A stretch of 64,000 nt of DNA, from assembly GCF_051195235.1 (NCBI RefSeq), contig NZ_JBNFZM010000001.1, positions 868,001 through 932,000 of the forward strand, written 5' to 3'. This document shows, piece after piece, positions 44,693-52,044 of this stretch. Positions within the stretch are counted from its first letter, which is position 1, and the number at the start of each line of letters is the position of its first letter. This stretch comes from Tateyamaria sp947503385 (lineage in GTDB: Bacteria > Pseudomonadota > Alphaproteobacteria > Rhodobacterales > Rhodobacteraceae). Under the pieces are notes generated by a model that worked only from the letters and a program-made list of their open reading frames with translations, ran no database searches and was not told where the DNA came from. Made by a program: the position numbers and the translations under genes.

Positions 44693-46224
44693 GCAAAACA
44701 CCGGGCATCGTCGCGGCGGTCTTGATCGTTGCGGCGGTGCTGGCGGCCTTCGTCGCGATTGGGTCCCGCGTCGAGGGGACAACAGGACTGCGCAACGCCG
44801 AATGGCAGGCGGTGCGCTTTACGCTGGTGCAGGCGTTCTTTTCGGCTCTCCTTTCGGTGGGTCTGGCGGTGCCGGTGGCGCGGGCGCTGGCGCGACGCCG
44901 GTTGCCCGGCCATGCTCTGCTGGTGACTTTGCTGGGTGCGCCGTTCATCCTGCCCGTCATTGTCGCCGTGCTTGGCCTCTTGGCTATCTTTGGGCGCAGC
45001 GGTTGGCTGAACATCGCGCTGGGCGCCATGGGCTTGCCCGAAGTGTCGATTTACGGCGCGCATGGCGTCGTGTTGGCGCATGTGTTTTTCAATATGCCAC
45101 TGGCGACACGTCTGATCCTGCAAGGCTGGCAGGCGATCCCGGCAGAGCAGTTTCGGATGGTCGCGCAGCTTGGACTGCCGCCCGGCGTGGTGTTTCGCGT
45201 GGTCGAGTGGCCGCTGCTGCGGCAGGTCGTGCCGGGCGCTCTTGCGCTGATCTTTGTCATCTGCCTGACAAGTTTCGCTGTTGCGCTGACACTGGGAGGT
45301 GGTCCGCGGGCCACCACAATTGAACTGGCGATCTATCAGGCGTTCCGCTTTGACTTTGACCTTGGCCGCGCCGCGGTGCTGAGCCTGTTGCAACTGGCCG
45401 TCGCTGGTGGTGCGGCGCTGATTGCGCTGTGGTTTCTGCCGCCGATGTTGGTGCAGCGGGGGCAGGACCGCCTGCCCTTCCGTTGGGACGCGCGACGCAT
45501 GAGCACACGGATGCTTGATGCGGTGTGGATCACGTTTGCTGCCGCGTTTCTGCTGCTGCCGTTGGCATCCGTCGTGATCGCGGGACTGGGCGGCTTGACG
45601 GAGATGCCGGGGTTGGTGTGGCGGTCGGCGTGGACGTCGATCTGGGTGGCGACACTGAGCACCGCGCTGCTGGTCGCATTGGCCTTGCCGCTGACGGCTT
45701 GGCTGGCGCAGGCACGGCGGGGCGGGTTCGAGGGCGTGACGTTGTTGGGCCTTGCGGCATCGCCGCTGATGTTGGGGACCGGATGGTTCATACTGATCTA
45801 TCCGTATGCGAACCCCGCCAGCCTTGCCCTGCCAGTGACCGCAAGCGTGAACGCGCTGATGGCGCTGCCGTTCGCCGTGCGCATCCTGCTGCCGCCCATG
45901 CGGCAAGTGCTGACCGATTACGGGCGGCTTGGTGCCGGGCTGGGGCTGCGTGGCTGGCCGTTCTGGCGGATTGTGCTGCTGCCGCGGCTGCGGCCTGCGC
46001 TGGGATTTGCCGCCGGGCTGGCGGCGGCGTTGTCGGTCGGCGATTTGGGTGTAGTGGCGCTGTTCGCGGACCCGGATGTGGCGACATTGCCGTTGCAGAT
46101 GTACCGTCTGCTGGGCAGTTACCGCACAGATGCGGCTGCGGGGGCTGCGCTGCTGTTGCTGACGCTGGCACTGGCGATGTTCTGGATCTGCGATGCATGG
46201 GGGCGGCGGCGTGATATCGGTTAA
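44668..46224 (+). CDS. thiP: Thiamine ABC transporter, permease
   Basis: This 518-residue protein has about 12 transmembrane helices in two halves, each with the EAA-type cytoplasmic loop: AEQFRMVAQLGLPPGVVFRVVEWPLL and a second GRLGAGLGLRGWPFWRIVLLPRL. Size and duplication match ThiP. The ATG at 44668 lies inside thiB. Its end overlaps the thiQ start. It forms the membrane channel for thiamine uptake with ThiB and ThiQ. Confidence 0.94.
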   Translation: MARRAHPISKTPGIVAAVLIVAAVLAAFVAIGSRVEGTTGLRNAEWQAVRFTLVQAFFSALLSVGLAVPVARALARRRLPGHALLVTLLGAPFILPVIVAVLGLLAIFGRSGWLNIALGAMGLPEVSIYGAHGVVLAHVFFNMPLATRLILQGWQAIPAEQFRMVAQLGLPPGVVFRVVEWPLLRQVVPGALALIFVICLTSFAVALTLGGGPRATTIELAIYQAFRFDFDLGRAAVLSLLQLAVAGGAALIALWFLPPMLVQRGQDRLPFRWDARRMSTRMLDAVWITFAAAFLLLPLASVVIAGLGGLTEMPGLVWRSAWTSIWVATLSTALLVALALPLTAWLAQARRGGFEGVTLLGLAASPLMLGTGWFILIYPYANPASLALPVTASVNALMALPFAVRILLPPMRQVLTDYGRLGAGLGLRGWPFWRIVLLPRLRPALGFAAGLAAALSVGDLGVVALFADPDVATLPLQMYRLLGSYRTDAAAGAALLLLTLALAMFWICDAWGRRRDIG

Positions 46225-46906
46225 GGGTTTGCGGGTCGAACAGGGCGAATTCGCCTTGCGCGCCACGTTCGAGGTTCCGCGTGGGCGGCGGGTGGCCGTG
46301 GCAGGACCGTCGGGTGCGGGCAAGTCTACCCTGTTGGGGGTGCTTGGTGGTTACGTTCCCGCAGCCGCCGGGACAATCCATGTGGACAGTGTCGATGTGA
46401 CTGACACTGCGCCGGATGCGCGCGGAATTGCGATGCTGTTTCAGGATGGCAATCTGTTTCCCCATCTGAGCGTGGCGCAGAATGTGGGACTGGGCGTGCG
46501 TCCGGCATTGCGCCTGAGTGCAGCCGAAAAAGACCGGGTGCGGGCAGCGCTGGACCGTGTCGGGTTGGGCGCGTTTGCGGATCGCAAGCCCGGCGCGCTG
46601 TCGGGCGGACAGCAAAGCCGTGCGGCATTGGCGCGGGTGCTGCTGCAACGCGCGCCGGTGCTGCTTTTGGATGAACCTTTTGCCGCTTTGGGTCCCGCGT
46701 TGCGAACCGAGATGCTGGCGCTAACGTCCGAGGTCGTGACGGAAAGTCGTGCGACCATGATGATGGTCACCCACGCGCCGACCGAGGTGGCGGACATGGT
46801 GGATGACCTGATCTTTGTCGATGCGGGCGAGGTTGCCCCGCCTGCGCCTGCGGGCGACGTTCTGGCGAACCCGCCCGCGGCATTGCGCGCCTATCTAGGC
46901 GGCTGA
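46211..46906 (+). CDS. thiQ: Thiamine ABC transporter, ATP-binding protein
   Basis: I prefer the GTG at 46211 because the product then starts MISVKGLRVEQGEFAL, the normal ThiQ length (231 residues), with a G-rich ribosome site. An ATG 18 bases earlier at 46193 is possible. Walker A is GPSGAGKST, the signature is LSGGQQSRAALAR, Walker B LLLDEPFAALGP, and the switch His is in VTHAPTEVADM. It drives thiamine uptake with ThiP and ThiB. The end overlaps the convergent ribH stop by 12 bp. Confidence 0.94.
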   Translation: MISVKGLRVEQGEFALRATFEVPRGRRVAVAGPSGAGKSTLLGVLGGYVPAAAGTIHVDSVDVTDTAPDARGIAMLFQDGNLFPHLSVAQNVGLGVRPALRLSAAEKDRVRAALDRVGLGAFADRKPGALSGGQQSRAALARVLLQRAPVLLLDEPFAALGPALRTEMLALTSEVVTESRATMMMVTHAPTEVADMVDDLIFVDAGEVAPPAPAGDVLANPPAALRAYLGG

Positions 46907-47335
46907 GCGCAGGCTGGCCTGCGTTTCCAGTATACCAAGGGCGGCCTGCGCCGCCTCCCGCCCCTTGATGACGAAGTGATCGGCATAGATGCCCATATGA
47001 TGCGCCGTCTCCTGAAAATGGTGCGGCGTGAGCGAAACCGACAGGACCGGCACACCGGTCTTCAGGCCCACCTGCATCAGCCCATCGACGACGGCGCTGG
47101 CCACGAAATCGTGGCGGTAAATGCCACCATCCACCACGAGGGCTGCACAGGCGATGGCGCTGTACCGCCCCGTTTGCGCGAGGCTCTGCGCCATGAGCGG
47201 CATCTCGAATGCGCCGGGAACGTCAAAGGCGTCCACCTGCGCGGGTGGGATCAGTTCAGTAAAACCCTCAAAGGCGCGGTCCACGATATCGGCGTGCCAG
47301 CGGGCTTTGACAAAGGCGAAGCGGGTGTGTGTCAT
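46895..47335 (-). CDS. ribH: 6,7-dimethyl-8-ribityllumazine synthase (RibH2-type)
   Basis: RibH condenses the pyrimidine and butanone phosphate in riboflavin synthesis. The ATG at 47333-47335 gives 146 residues. The start RFAFVKARWHADIVDRAFEGF and DAFDVPGAFEMP fit the RibH2 group, known from Brucella and other alphaproteobacteria. The active-site region is VVDGGIYRHDFVASAVVDGLMQV. It follows an FMN riboswitch and terminator. Other riboflavin genes (ribB, ribE) are not in the window. Confidence 0.95.
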   Translation of the reverse strand: MTHTRFAFVKARWHADIVDRAFEGFTELIPPAQVDAFDVPGAFEMPLMAQSLAQTGRYSAIACAALVVDGGIYRHDFVASAVVDGLMQVGLKTGVPVLSVSLTPHHFQETAHHMGIYADHFVIKGREAAQAALGILETQASLRSAA

Positions 47336-47387
47336 GGGTATCTCCTTTAGGTTCAGACACGTCACACCCAAGGCGATTGCGCACAGA

Positions 47388-47412
47388 CAAAAGGCGCCCC
47401 GTCGGGGCGCGA
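47388..47412 (-). terminator. Intrinsic terminator between FMN riboswitch and ribH
   Basis: On the minus strand GCGCCCC-gac-GGGGCGC is followed by CTTTTG. The stem has seven GC pairs and a three-base loop, with a T run after it. It lies directly downstream of the riboswitch aptamer and 53 bp before ribH, so it is the probable off-switch when FMN is bound. Confidence 0.85.
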
Positions 47413-47423
47413 TCCTGTTGTGC

Positions 47424-47578
47424 GTTCTCTTTCATCCGGACTGTAACCGTCGGCTCAGGCGTCTCACCTGATCTGCTTGACCAACGCGTCCCACATCTGT
47501 GGGGCGCGTTGCGCTCGTGGGCTTACGGGTCGGACCCGCATACCACCGGTGGGGAATTTCGCCCCGCCCTGAGAACAG
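47424..47578 (-). ncRNA. FMN riboswitch (RFN element) controlling ribH
   Basis: Read on the minus strand the element shows the expected RFN order: CTCAGGGCGGGGCGAAATTC, CCCACCGGTGGTATGCGGG, CCCACGAGCGC, a long variable stem, then CTGAGCCGACGGTTACAGTC, CGGATGAAAGAGAA. These are the conserved strands of the FMN aptamer. It is followed by a terminator and ribH. FMN binding would favour termination. Confidence 0.95.
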
Positions 47579-47641
47579 CATCAGGTTGCCCTTGTCACGC
47601 GGCCAAGGCAAGAGGGACGCGACGTATCATGGACCAGACAG

Positions 47642-48256
47642 ATGCACCCGAATCCGATCTTCCACACTGAAAGCGACGCACGAAATCTCGACTTTGCGCG
47701 CGCGCGTGCCTTTGGTGTTCTGGCGGTCAGTGACGCAGATGGTCCGATGCTCGCGCATGTCCCGTTTCTGATTGACGAAGCGGGCACACAGGTGGGCCTG
47801 CACCTTGTACGCTCGAACCCGATTGCGCGGGCGCTCAAGACACCGCTCAAGGCACGGATCGCAGTGAGCGGGGCGGATGGCTATATCTCACCCGACTGGT
47901 ATGGCATCGATGATCAGGTGCCCACGTGGAATTATGTAGCCGTACATCTGACCGGTGTGCTGGAGTTGCGGCCGCATGACGAAATGCGCGACCTTCTCGA
48001 CCGCCAATCGAAGCATTTCGAAGATCAGCTGGCACCCAAGCCGCCTTGGAAAACGGGCAAGATGACCCCTGATGTGCTGGAGCGGATGATGCGCCAGATT
48101 GTGCCGTGCCGGATGGACATCACCGGTGTCGATGGCACTTGGAAGCTGAACCAGAACAAGGCGGATGAAGTGCGTTTGCGGGCAGCGGATCACGTGGATG
48201 CATTCGGCATGGGGCAAGAGGTGCGGCTGCTTGCTGCGCTGATGCGCGGGGCCTAG
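47642..48256 (+). CDS. FMN-binding negative transcriptional regulator (PaiB-like)
   Basis: The 204-residue protein matches the FMN_bind_2/PaiB family: the start MHPNPIFHTESDARNLDF, then FGVLAVSDADGPMLAHVPFL, GADGYISPDWY, VPTWNYVAVHLTG, and WKLNQNKADEVR near the end. These segments form the split-barrel that binds FMN. Bacillus PaiB is a negative regulator; whether this one binds DNA is not clear, as no HTH is evident. It is divergent from ribH, with the FMN riboswitch between. Confidence 0.9.
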   Translation: MHPNPIFHTESDARNLDFARARAFGVLAVSDADGPMLAHVPFLIDEAGTQVGLHLVRSNPIARALKTPLKARIAVSGADGYISPDWYGIDDQVPTWNYVAVHLTGVLELRPHDEMRDLLDRQSKHFEDQLAPKPPWKTGKMTPDVLERMMRQIVPCRMDITGVDGTWKLNQNKADEVRLRAADHVDAFGMGQEVRLLAALMRGA

Positions 48257-48286
48257 GCTACGCCCAACCCAAAGGAGAGAATCGCG

Positions 48287-48892
48287 ATGAAACTGCTGAT
48301 GGCGGGGCCCAGCCCCTTTGTGCGTAAGGTGCTGGTTTTGCTGCATGAAACGGGGCAGGTGGATGATGTGGAACCGGTGACGGTCACAGCCGCACCCGGC
48401 GGTACGGACGCAGCACTGAAGGCGGCGAACCCGGTGGGCAAGATCCCTGCGCTGGTGCGGGACGAGGGGCCAACCCTGTATGACAGCCGGGTGATTTGCC
48501 GATACCTGAACGACCGCGGCGGCGCGGATTTGTATCCGGTGCAGGGCCAATGGGAGGTGCTGGTGCTGGAGGCCACTGCGGATGCGCTGATGGAGGCGGC
48601 GGTGCTGATGGTCTATGAAAGGCGGTTCCGCGATGAGGCGATCCAGTCCGAGGCGTGGATCGAGGCGCAATGGGCCAAGGTGACCGGCGCACTGGACGCG
48701 CTGAATGCGCGCTGGATGAGTCATTTGTCCGGGCCGATGGACATCGGACATATCGGTGTGGCGTGTGGGTTGGGTTATCTCGATTTCCGCCATGGCGATC
48801 GAGACTGGCGCAAGGGCCGCGATGCGCTGGCCAAGTGGTACGACGGGTTCGCCGCAAGACCGTCGATGCAAGCAACCGTGCCGGTTGGATAG
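48287..48892 (+). CDS. Glutathione S-transferase family protein
   Basis: This 201-residue protein has a GST N-domain: GPSPFVRKVLVLLHETG, NPVGKIPALVRDEGPTL (cis-Pro) and YDSRVICRYLNDRG, then a helical C-domain. The usual active-site Cys or Ser is a Ser in GPSPF. It starts 30 bp after the FMN-binding regulator on the same strand. The substrate is unknown. Confidence 0.9.
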   Translation: MKLLMAGPSPFVRKVLVLLHETGQVDDVEPVTVTAAPGGTDAALKAANPVGKIPALVRDEGPTLYDSRVICRYLNDRGGADLYPVQGQWEVLVLEATADALMEAAVLMVYERRFRDEAIQSEAWIEAQWAKVTGALDALNARWMSHLSGPMDIGHIGVACGLGYLDFRHGDRDWRKGRDALAKWYDGFAARPSMQATVPVG

Positions 48893-49202
48893 CGTTCGCG
48901 GCCTAACGTTCGGTGGCGCATCGGCGCCCGTGTGTCCGTAGCACAGTTCAATGCCTCATAGGGCGAGCCGCTGGTGGCGGCATATCCCGGGCACAGCCAA
49001 TGTGCCGGAGGGGTGGTTGGCGGGCGGTGCGCCCGTGAGTCTTATCAAAGGGTTAAGGCATCCCCCTGCGACCAACTGTGTCAGTTTGCGCGCTGGACGT
49101 GAGGGGGGGACCCCGCTAGATACCCCGATGAAACGGCCCGCGCGCGCGGGTTCTTTGTTATTTGGCCCCGTCCGGGGCGTTCGAAACTGGAGAGGTCACC
49201 AC
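48893..49202 (+). promoter_or_regulatory. Leader region of petABC with GC-rich hairpins
   Basis: This 310-bp gap has no credible separate gene. Near its end CCCGCG-CG-CGCGGG (49137-49150) is followed by TTCTTTGTTATTT, and GGCCCC-GTC-CGGGGC lies at 49164-49177. The first is terminator-like and may end the GST transcript or act in the leader. An in-frame ATG at 49129 exists but the Rhodobacter-type Rieske start is the GTG at 49203. The promoter of the pet operon probably lies in this gap, but I cannot fix it. Confidence 0.55.
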
Positions 49203-49763
49203 GTGTCGCACGCAGAACAAGACCACGACGAAACCCGGCGCGATTTCCTGTACTATGCCACAGGCGGTGCAGGCGCGATTGCCGTGGGTGCAGCGGTTTG
49301 GCCGCTGGTCCACCAGATGAACCCGTCCGCTGACGTTCTGGCTCTTAGCTCGATCCGCGTGGATGTGAGCGAACTGGAGCCGGGCACGCAACTGACCGTG
49401 AAATGGCTGGGCAAGCCCGTGTTCATCCGTCGCCGGACCGAAGACGAGATTGCAGCGGCCCGCGACGTCGACCTGTCCGACCTGCCGGATGATATCGCGC
49501 GCAACGAAAACCTTGGCGAAGTGGACGCGAATGACGCGAACCGTTCGCTGGACGAAGCTGGCGAATGGCTGGTGATGATGGGCGTCTGTACGCACCTTGG
49601 CTGCGTGCCTTTGGGCGACGCAGGGGATTTTGGCGGCTGGTTCTGCCCCTGCCACGGCTCGCACTACGACACGTCTGGCCGGATCCGCAAAGGTCCTGCG
49701 CCAACCAACCTGCCGGTTCCTGTAGCTGAATTCGTGGACGAAACCACGATCCAACTGGGTTAA
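49203..49763 (+). CDS. petA: Cytochrome bc1 Rieske iron-sulfur subunit
   Basis: PetA (FbcF) carries the 2Fe-2S cluster that takes electrons from ubiquinol. I chose GTG 49203 (SD GGAGAGG) because it gives MSHAEQDHDETRRDFLYYAT, as in Rhodobacter. The 186-residue protein has a Tat-type RRDFL and one membrane anchor (about 20-40). The cluster motifs are CTHLGC (129-134) and CPCHGSH (148-154). It leads petABC; petB follows 12 bp later. Confidence 0.97.
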   Translation: MSHAEQDHDETRRDFLYYATGGAGAIAVGAAVWPLVHQMNPSADVLALSSIRVDVSELEPGTQLTVKWLGKPVFIRRRTEDEIAAARDVDLSDLPDDIARNENLGEVDANDANRSLDEAGEWLVMMGVCTHLGCVPLGDAGDFGGWFCPCHGSHYDTSGRIRKGPAPTNLPVPVAEFVDETTIQLG

Positions 49764-49775
49764 GGGAGAGACCTG

Positions 49776-51122
49776 ATGTCTGGAATTCCTCACGACCATT
49801 ACGAACCGAAAGCGGCCTGGGAAAAAGGTCTGGCGAAACGTCTGCCCATCGTGGGTCTGATGTATGACACGCTGATGATCCCCACGCCTAAAAACCTGAA
49901 CTGGATGTGGATCTGGGGCATCGTCCTGGCATTCTGTCTGGCGCTTCAGATCATCACCGGCATCGTTCTGGTGATGCACTACACGCCGCACGTGGACTTC
50001 GCGTTCTCGTCGGTGGAACATATCATGCGCAACGTGAATGGCGGCGCGATGCTGCGTTACATTCACATGAACGGCGCGTCGCTGTTCTTTGTGGCTGTTT
50101 ATGCCCACATTTTCCGCGGCCTCTACTATGGGTCCTACAAGGCCCCACGCGAGATCACGTGGATCATTGGTATGCTGATCTATCTGCTGATGATGGGCAC
50201 CGCGTTCATGGGCTACGTTCTGCCTTGGGGTCAGATGTCCTTCTGGGGTGCGACCGTGATCACCGGCCTCTTTGGTGCGATCCCGTTTGTGGGTGAGGCA
50301 CTGCAGACTTGGCTGCTGGGCGGGCCTGCGGTGGACAATGCCACGCTGAACCGTTTCTTCAGCCTGCACTACCTGCTGCCTTTCGTCATTGCGGGCCTCG
50401 TGATCCTGCACATCTGGGCCTTCCACACGACAGGCAACAACAACCCGACCGGGGTTGAGGTGCGCCGCACCTCCAAGGAAGACGCAGCCAAGGACACGCT
50501 GCCCTTCTGGCCCTATTTCGTGATCAAAGATCTGTTTGCACTGGCGGTGATCCTCGTGGTGTTCTTTGCCGTGGTCGGCTTCATGCCGAACTACCTCGGC
50601 CACCCGGACAACTACATCGAAGCCAATGCGCTGGCGACGCCTGCACATATCGTGCCGGAATGGTACTTCCTGCCGTTCTACGCGATCCTGCGTGCCTTTG
50701 ACGGCGACGTGTGGGTGGTGATCATTGCATCGACCCTCACGGGCGGCATCATCGACGCCAAGTTCTTTGGCGTGCTGGCGATGTTCGGTGCGATTGTGGT
50801 GATGGCGCTGGTGCCATGGCTCGATACATCGTCCGTTCGTTCGGGCCGCTACCGCCCGATGTTCAAGATGTGGTTCTGGGTGTTTGTCGTGAACTTTGTC
50901 GTTCTGACATGGGTTGGCGCGATGCCGGCTGAAGGTATCTATCCGTACATCGCCCTGATCGGTGCGACCTACTGGTTCGCGTATTTCCTGGTGATCCTGC
51001 CGCTGCTTGGCGTGCTGGAAAAGCCGGATGCGCAACCTGCGACCATCGAAGAAGACTTTGCCGCGAAATACGGTGGTGACGATGCGGGCAAGGCTGCCCC
51101 TTCGGCGCAACCTGCGGAATAA
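49776..51122 (+). CDS. petB: Cytochrome b of the bc1 complex
   Basis: PetB (FbcB) is the membrane core with two b haems and both quinone sites. The 448-residue protein has the expected eight or so helices, the haem-ligand regions with HYTPHVDFAFSSVEHIMR and HIFRGLYYGSYKAPRE, and the Qo-site motif PEWYFLPFYAILRAF. ATG 49776 has a GGGAGAG site. The C-terminal tail is Ala/Pro/Asp-rich. It sits between petA and petC with short gaps. Confidence 0.98.
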   Translation: MSGIPHDHYEPKAAWEKGLAKRLPIVGLMYDTLMIPTPKNLNWMWIWGIVLAFCLALQIITGIVLVMHYTPHVDFAFSSVEHIMRNVNGGAMLRYIHMNGASLFFVAVYAHIFRGLYYGSYKAPREITWIIGMLIYLLMMGTAFMGYVLPWGQMSFWGATVITGLFGAIPFVGEALQTWLLGGPAVDNATLNRFFSLHYLLPFVIAGLVILHIWAFHTTGNNNPTGVEVRRTSKEDAAKDTLPFWPYFVIKDLFALAVILVVFFAVVGFMPNYLGHPDNYIEANALATPAHIVPEWYFLPFYAILRAFDGDVWVVIIASTLTGGIIDAKFFGVLAMFGAIVVMALVPWLDTSSVRSGRYRPMFKMWFWVFVVNFVVLTWVGAMPAEGIYPYIALIGATYWFAYFLVILPLLGVLEKPDAQPATIEEDFAAKYGGDDAGKAAPSAQPAE

Positions 51123-51135
51123 GGAGCGAAGACAC

Positions 51136-51924
51136 ATGTTCAAGAAACTCGCAGCAAGCGTCATCGCGACCTTTGCCCTGAGCACCGGCGTCTTTGCCGC
51201 CGGTGGAGCAGGCGAAGTCAAGAATATCGACTTCTCTTTTGACGGTCCGTTTGGCCAGTACGACCAGAACCAGTTGCAGCGCGGCCTTCAGGTTTACACT
51301 GAAATCTGTGCGGCGTGCCACGGTCTGCAATATGTTCCCCTGCGTACGCTGGGTGACGAAGGCGGGCCCGGCCTGCCCGACGATCAAGTGCGCGCCTATG
51401 CGGAATTCTACGAGGTCTTTGATCCCGAACTGGACGACTTCCGCGCCGCGACACCCAACGACCATTTTCCGGGCTCCAACCTCGAAAACGCGCCTGACCT
51501 GAGCCTGATGGCCAAGGCGCGCGCAGGTTTCCACGGTCCTTACGGTCTGGGCATCAACCAGTTCCTCAAGGGCATGGGTGGTCCGGACTACATCGCCTCT
51601 CTGCTGATGGGGTACACCGGTGAAGAAAAAGAAGAAGCCGGTGTAATCCTGTACGAGAACAAGGCGTTTCCGGGTGGCTGGATTTCGATGGCGCCCCCGC
51701 TCTATGGCGAAGACGTCGAATTTGCGGATGGTCACGCCAACGATCTGGAGCACGTGTCCGAAGACGTGGCGGCATTCCTGATGTGGACGGCGGAACCGAA
51801 GATGATGGCGCGGAAACAGGCCGGTTTTGTCGGCGTGATTTTCCTCACGATCCTGTCGGTTTTGCTGTACCTGACCAACAAGCGCCTGTGGGCACCGGTC
51901 AAGGCACGTTACAAGAACAAGTAA
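51136..51924 (+). CDS. petC: Cytochrome c1 of the bc1 complex
   Basis: PetC (FbcC) passes electrons from the Rieske cluster to soluble cytochrome c. The ATG at 51136 gives a signal peptide (MFKKLAASVIATFALSTGVFA). The haem motif CAACH is at residues 58-62, and a C-terminal anchor helix (VGVIFLTILSVLLYLTN) ends before RLWAPVKARYKNK. The 262 residues fit the family. It is 13 bp after petB and is followed by a terminator. Confidence 0.98.
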   Translation: MFKKLAASVIATFALSTGVFAAGGAGEVKNIDFSFDGPFGQYDQNQLQRGLQVYTEICAACHGLQYVPLRTLGDEGGPGLPDDQVRAYAEFYEVFDPELDDFRAATPNDHFPGSNLENAPDLSLMAKARAGFHGPYGLGINQFLKGMGGPDYIASLLMGYTGEEKEEAGVILYENKAFPGGWISMAPPLYGEDVEFADGHANDLEHVSEDVAAFLMWTAEPKMMARKQAGFVGVIFLTILSVLLYLTNKRLWAPVKARYKNK

Positions 51925-51949
51925 GCGCATCGGCGTTGTTAATCGAGGA

Positions 51950-51978
51950 AGCCCTGCCTATTGGTGGGGTTTTCTTTT
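51950..51978 (+). terminator. Terminator after petC
   Basis: GCCCTGCC and GGTGGGGT (51951-51968) can pair with several G-T pairs, followed by TTTTCTTTTTT. It lies 26 bp after the petC stop. The T run is strong though the stem is imperfect. It would end the petABC transcript. Confidence 0.65.
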
Positions 51979-51984
51979 TTGCGG

Positions 51985-52044
51985 ATGTTAGAGGGGCTCT
52001 GCCCCGCCCTTCGGGCCCCCGTGGTATTTTCAGTCAGAAGAAAC
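51985..52044. repeat. Hairpin-rich intergenic element of Rhodobacterales type
   Basis: Between petC and the mtaB stop lie gggGCTCTGCCCCgccc, then cttcGGGCCCCCGTGGTATTTTCAGTCA in parts, and gaagaaacgg. The GGGGC-TCT-GCCCC hairpin and the GGTATTTT-agaagaa tail match the string before queG (8085-8108). It overlaps the last bases of mtaB. I recall similar strings in other Rhodobacteraceae but cannot verify that here. Confidence 0.4.

Noticed and set aside
44620..46323. 567-codon minus-strand frame opposite thiP
   Set aside because: Composed mostly of Gln, Arg, His and Pro with no fold signal, and fully antisense to thiP, which has clear helices and motifs.
47329..47670. Plus-strand open frame across the ribH upstream gap
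   Set aside because: The bases belong to the FMN riboswitch on the other strand; the frame has no family signal.
49158..51221. 687-codon minus-strand frame opposite petA and petB
   Set aside because: Mirrors two highly conserved genes. Its text is His/Gln/Arg-rich and without motif.
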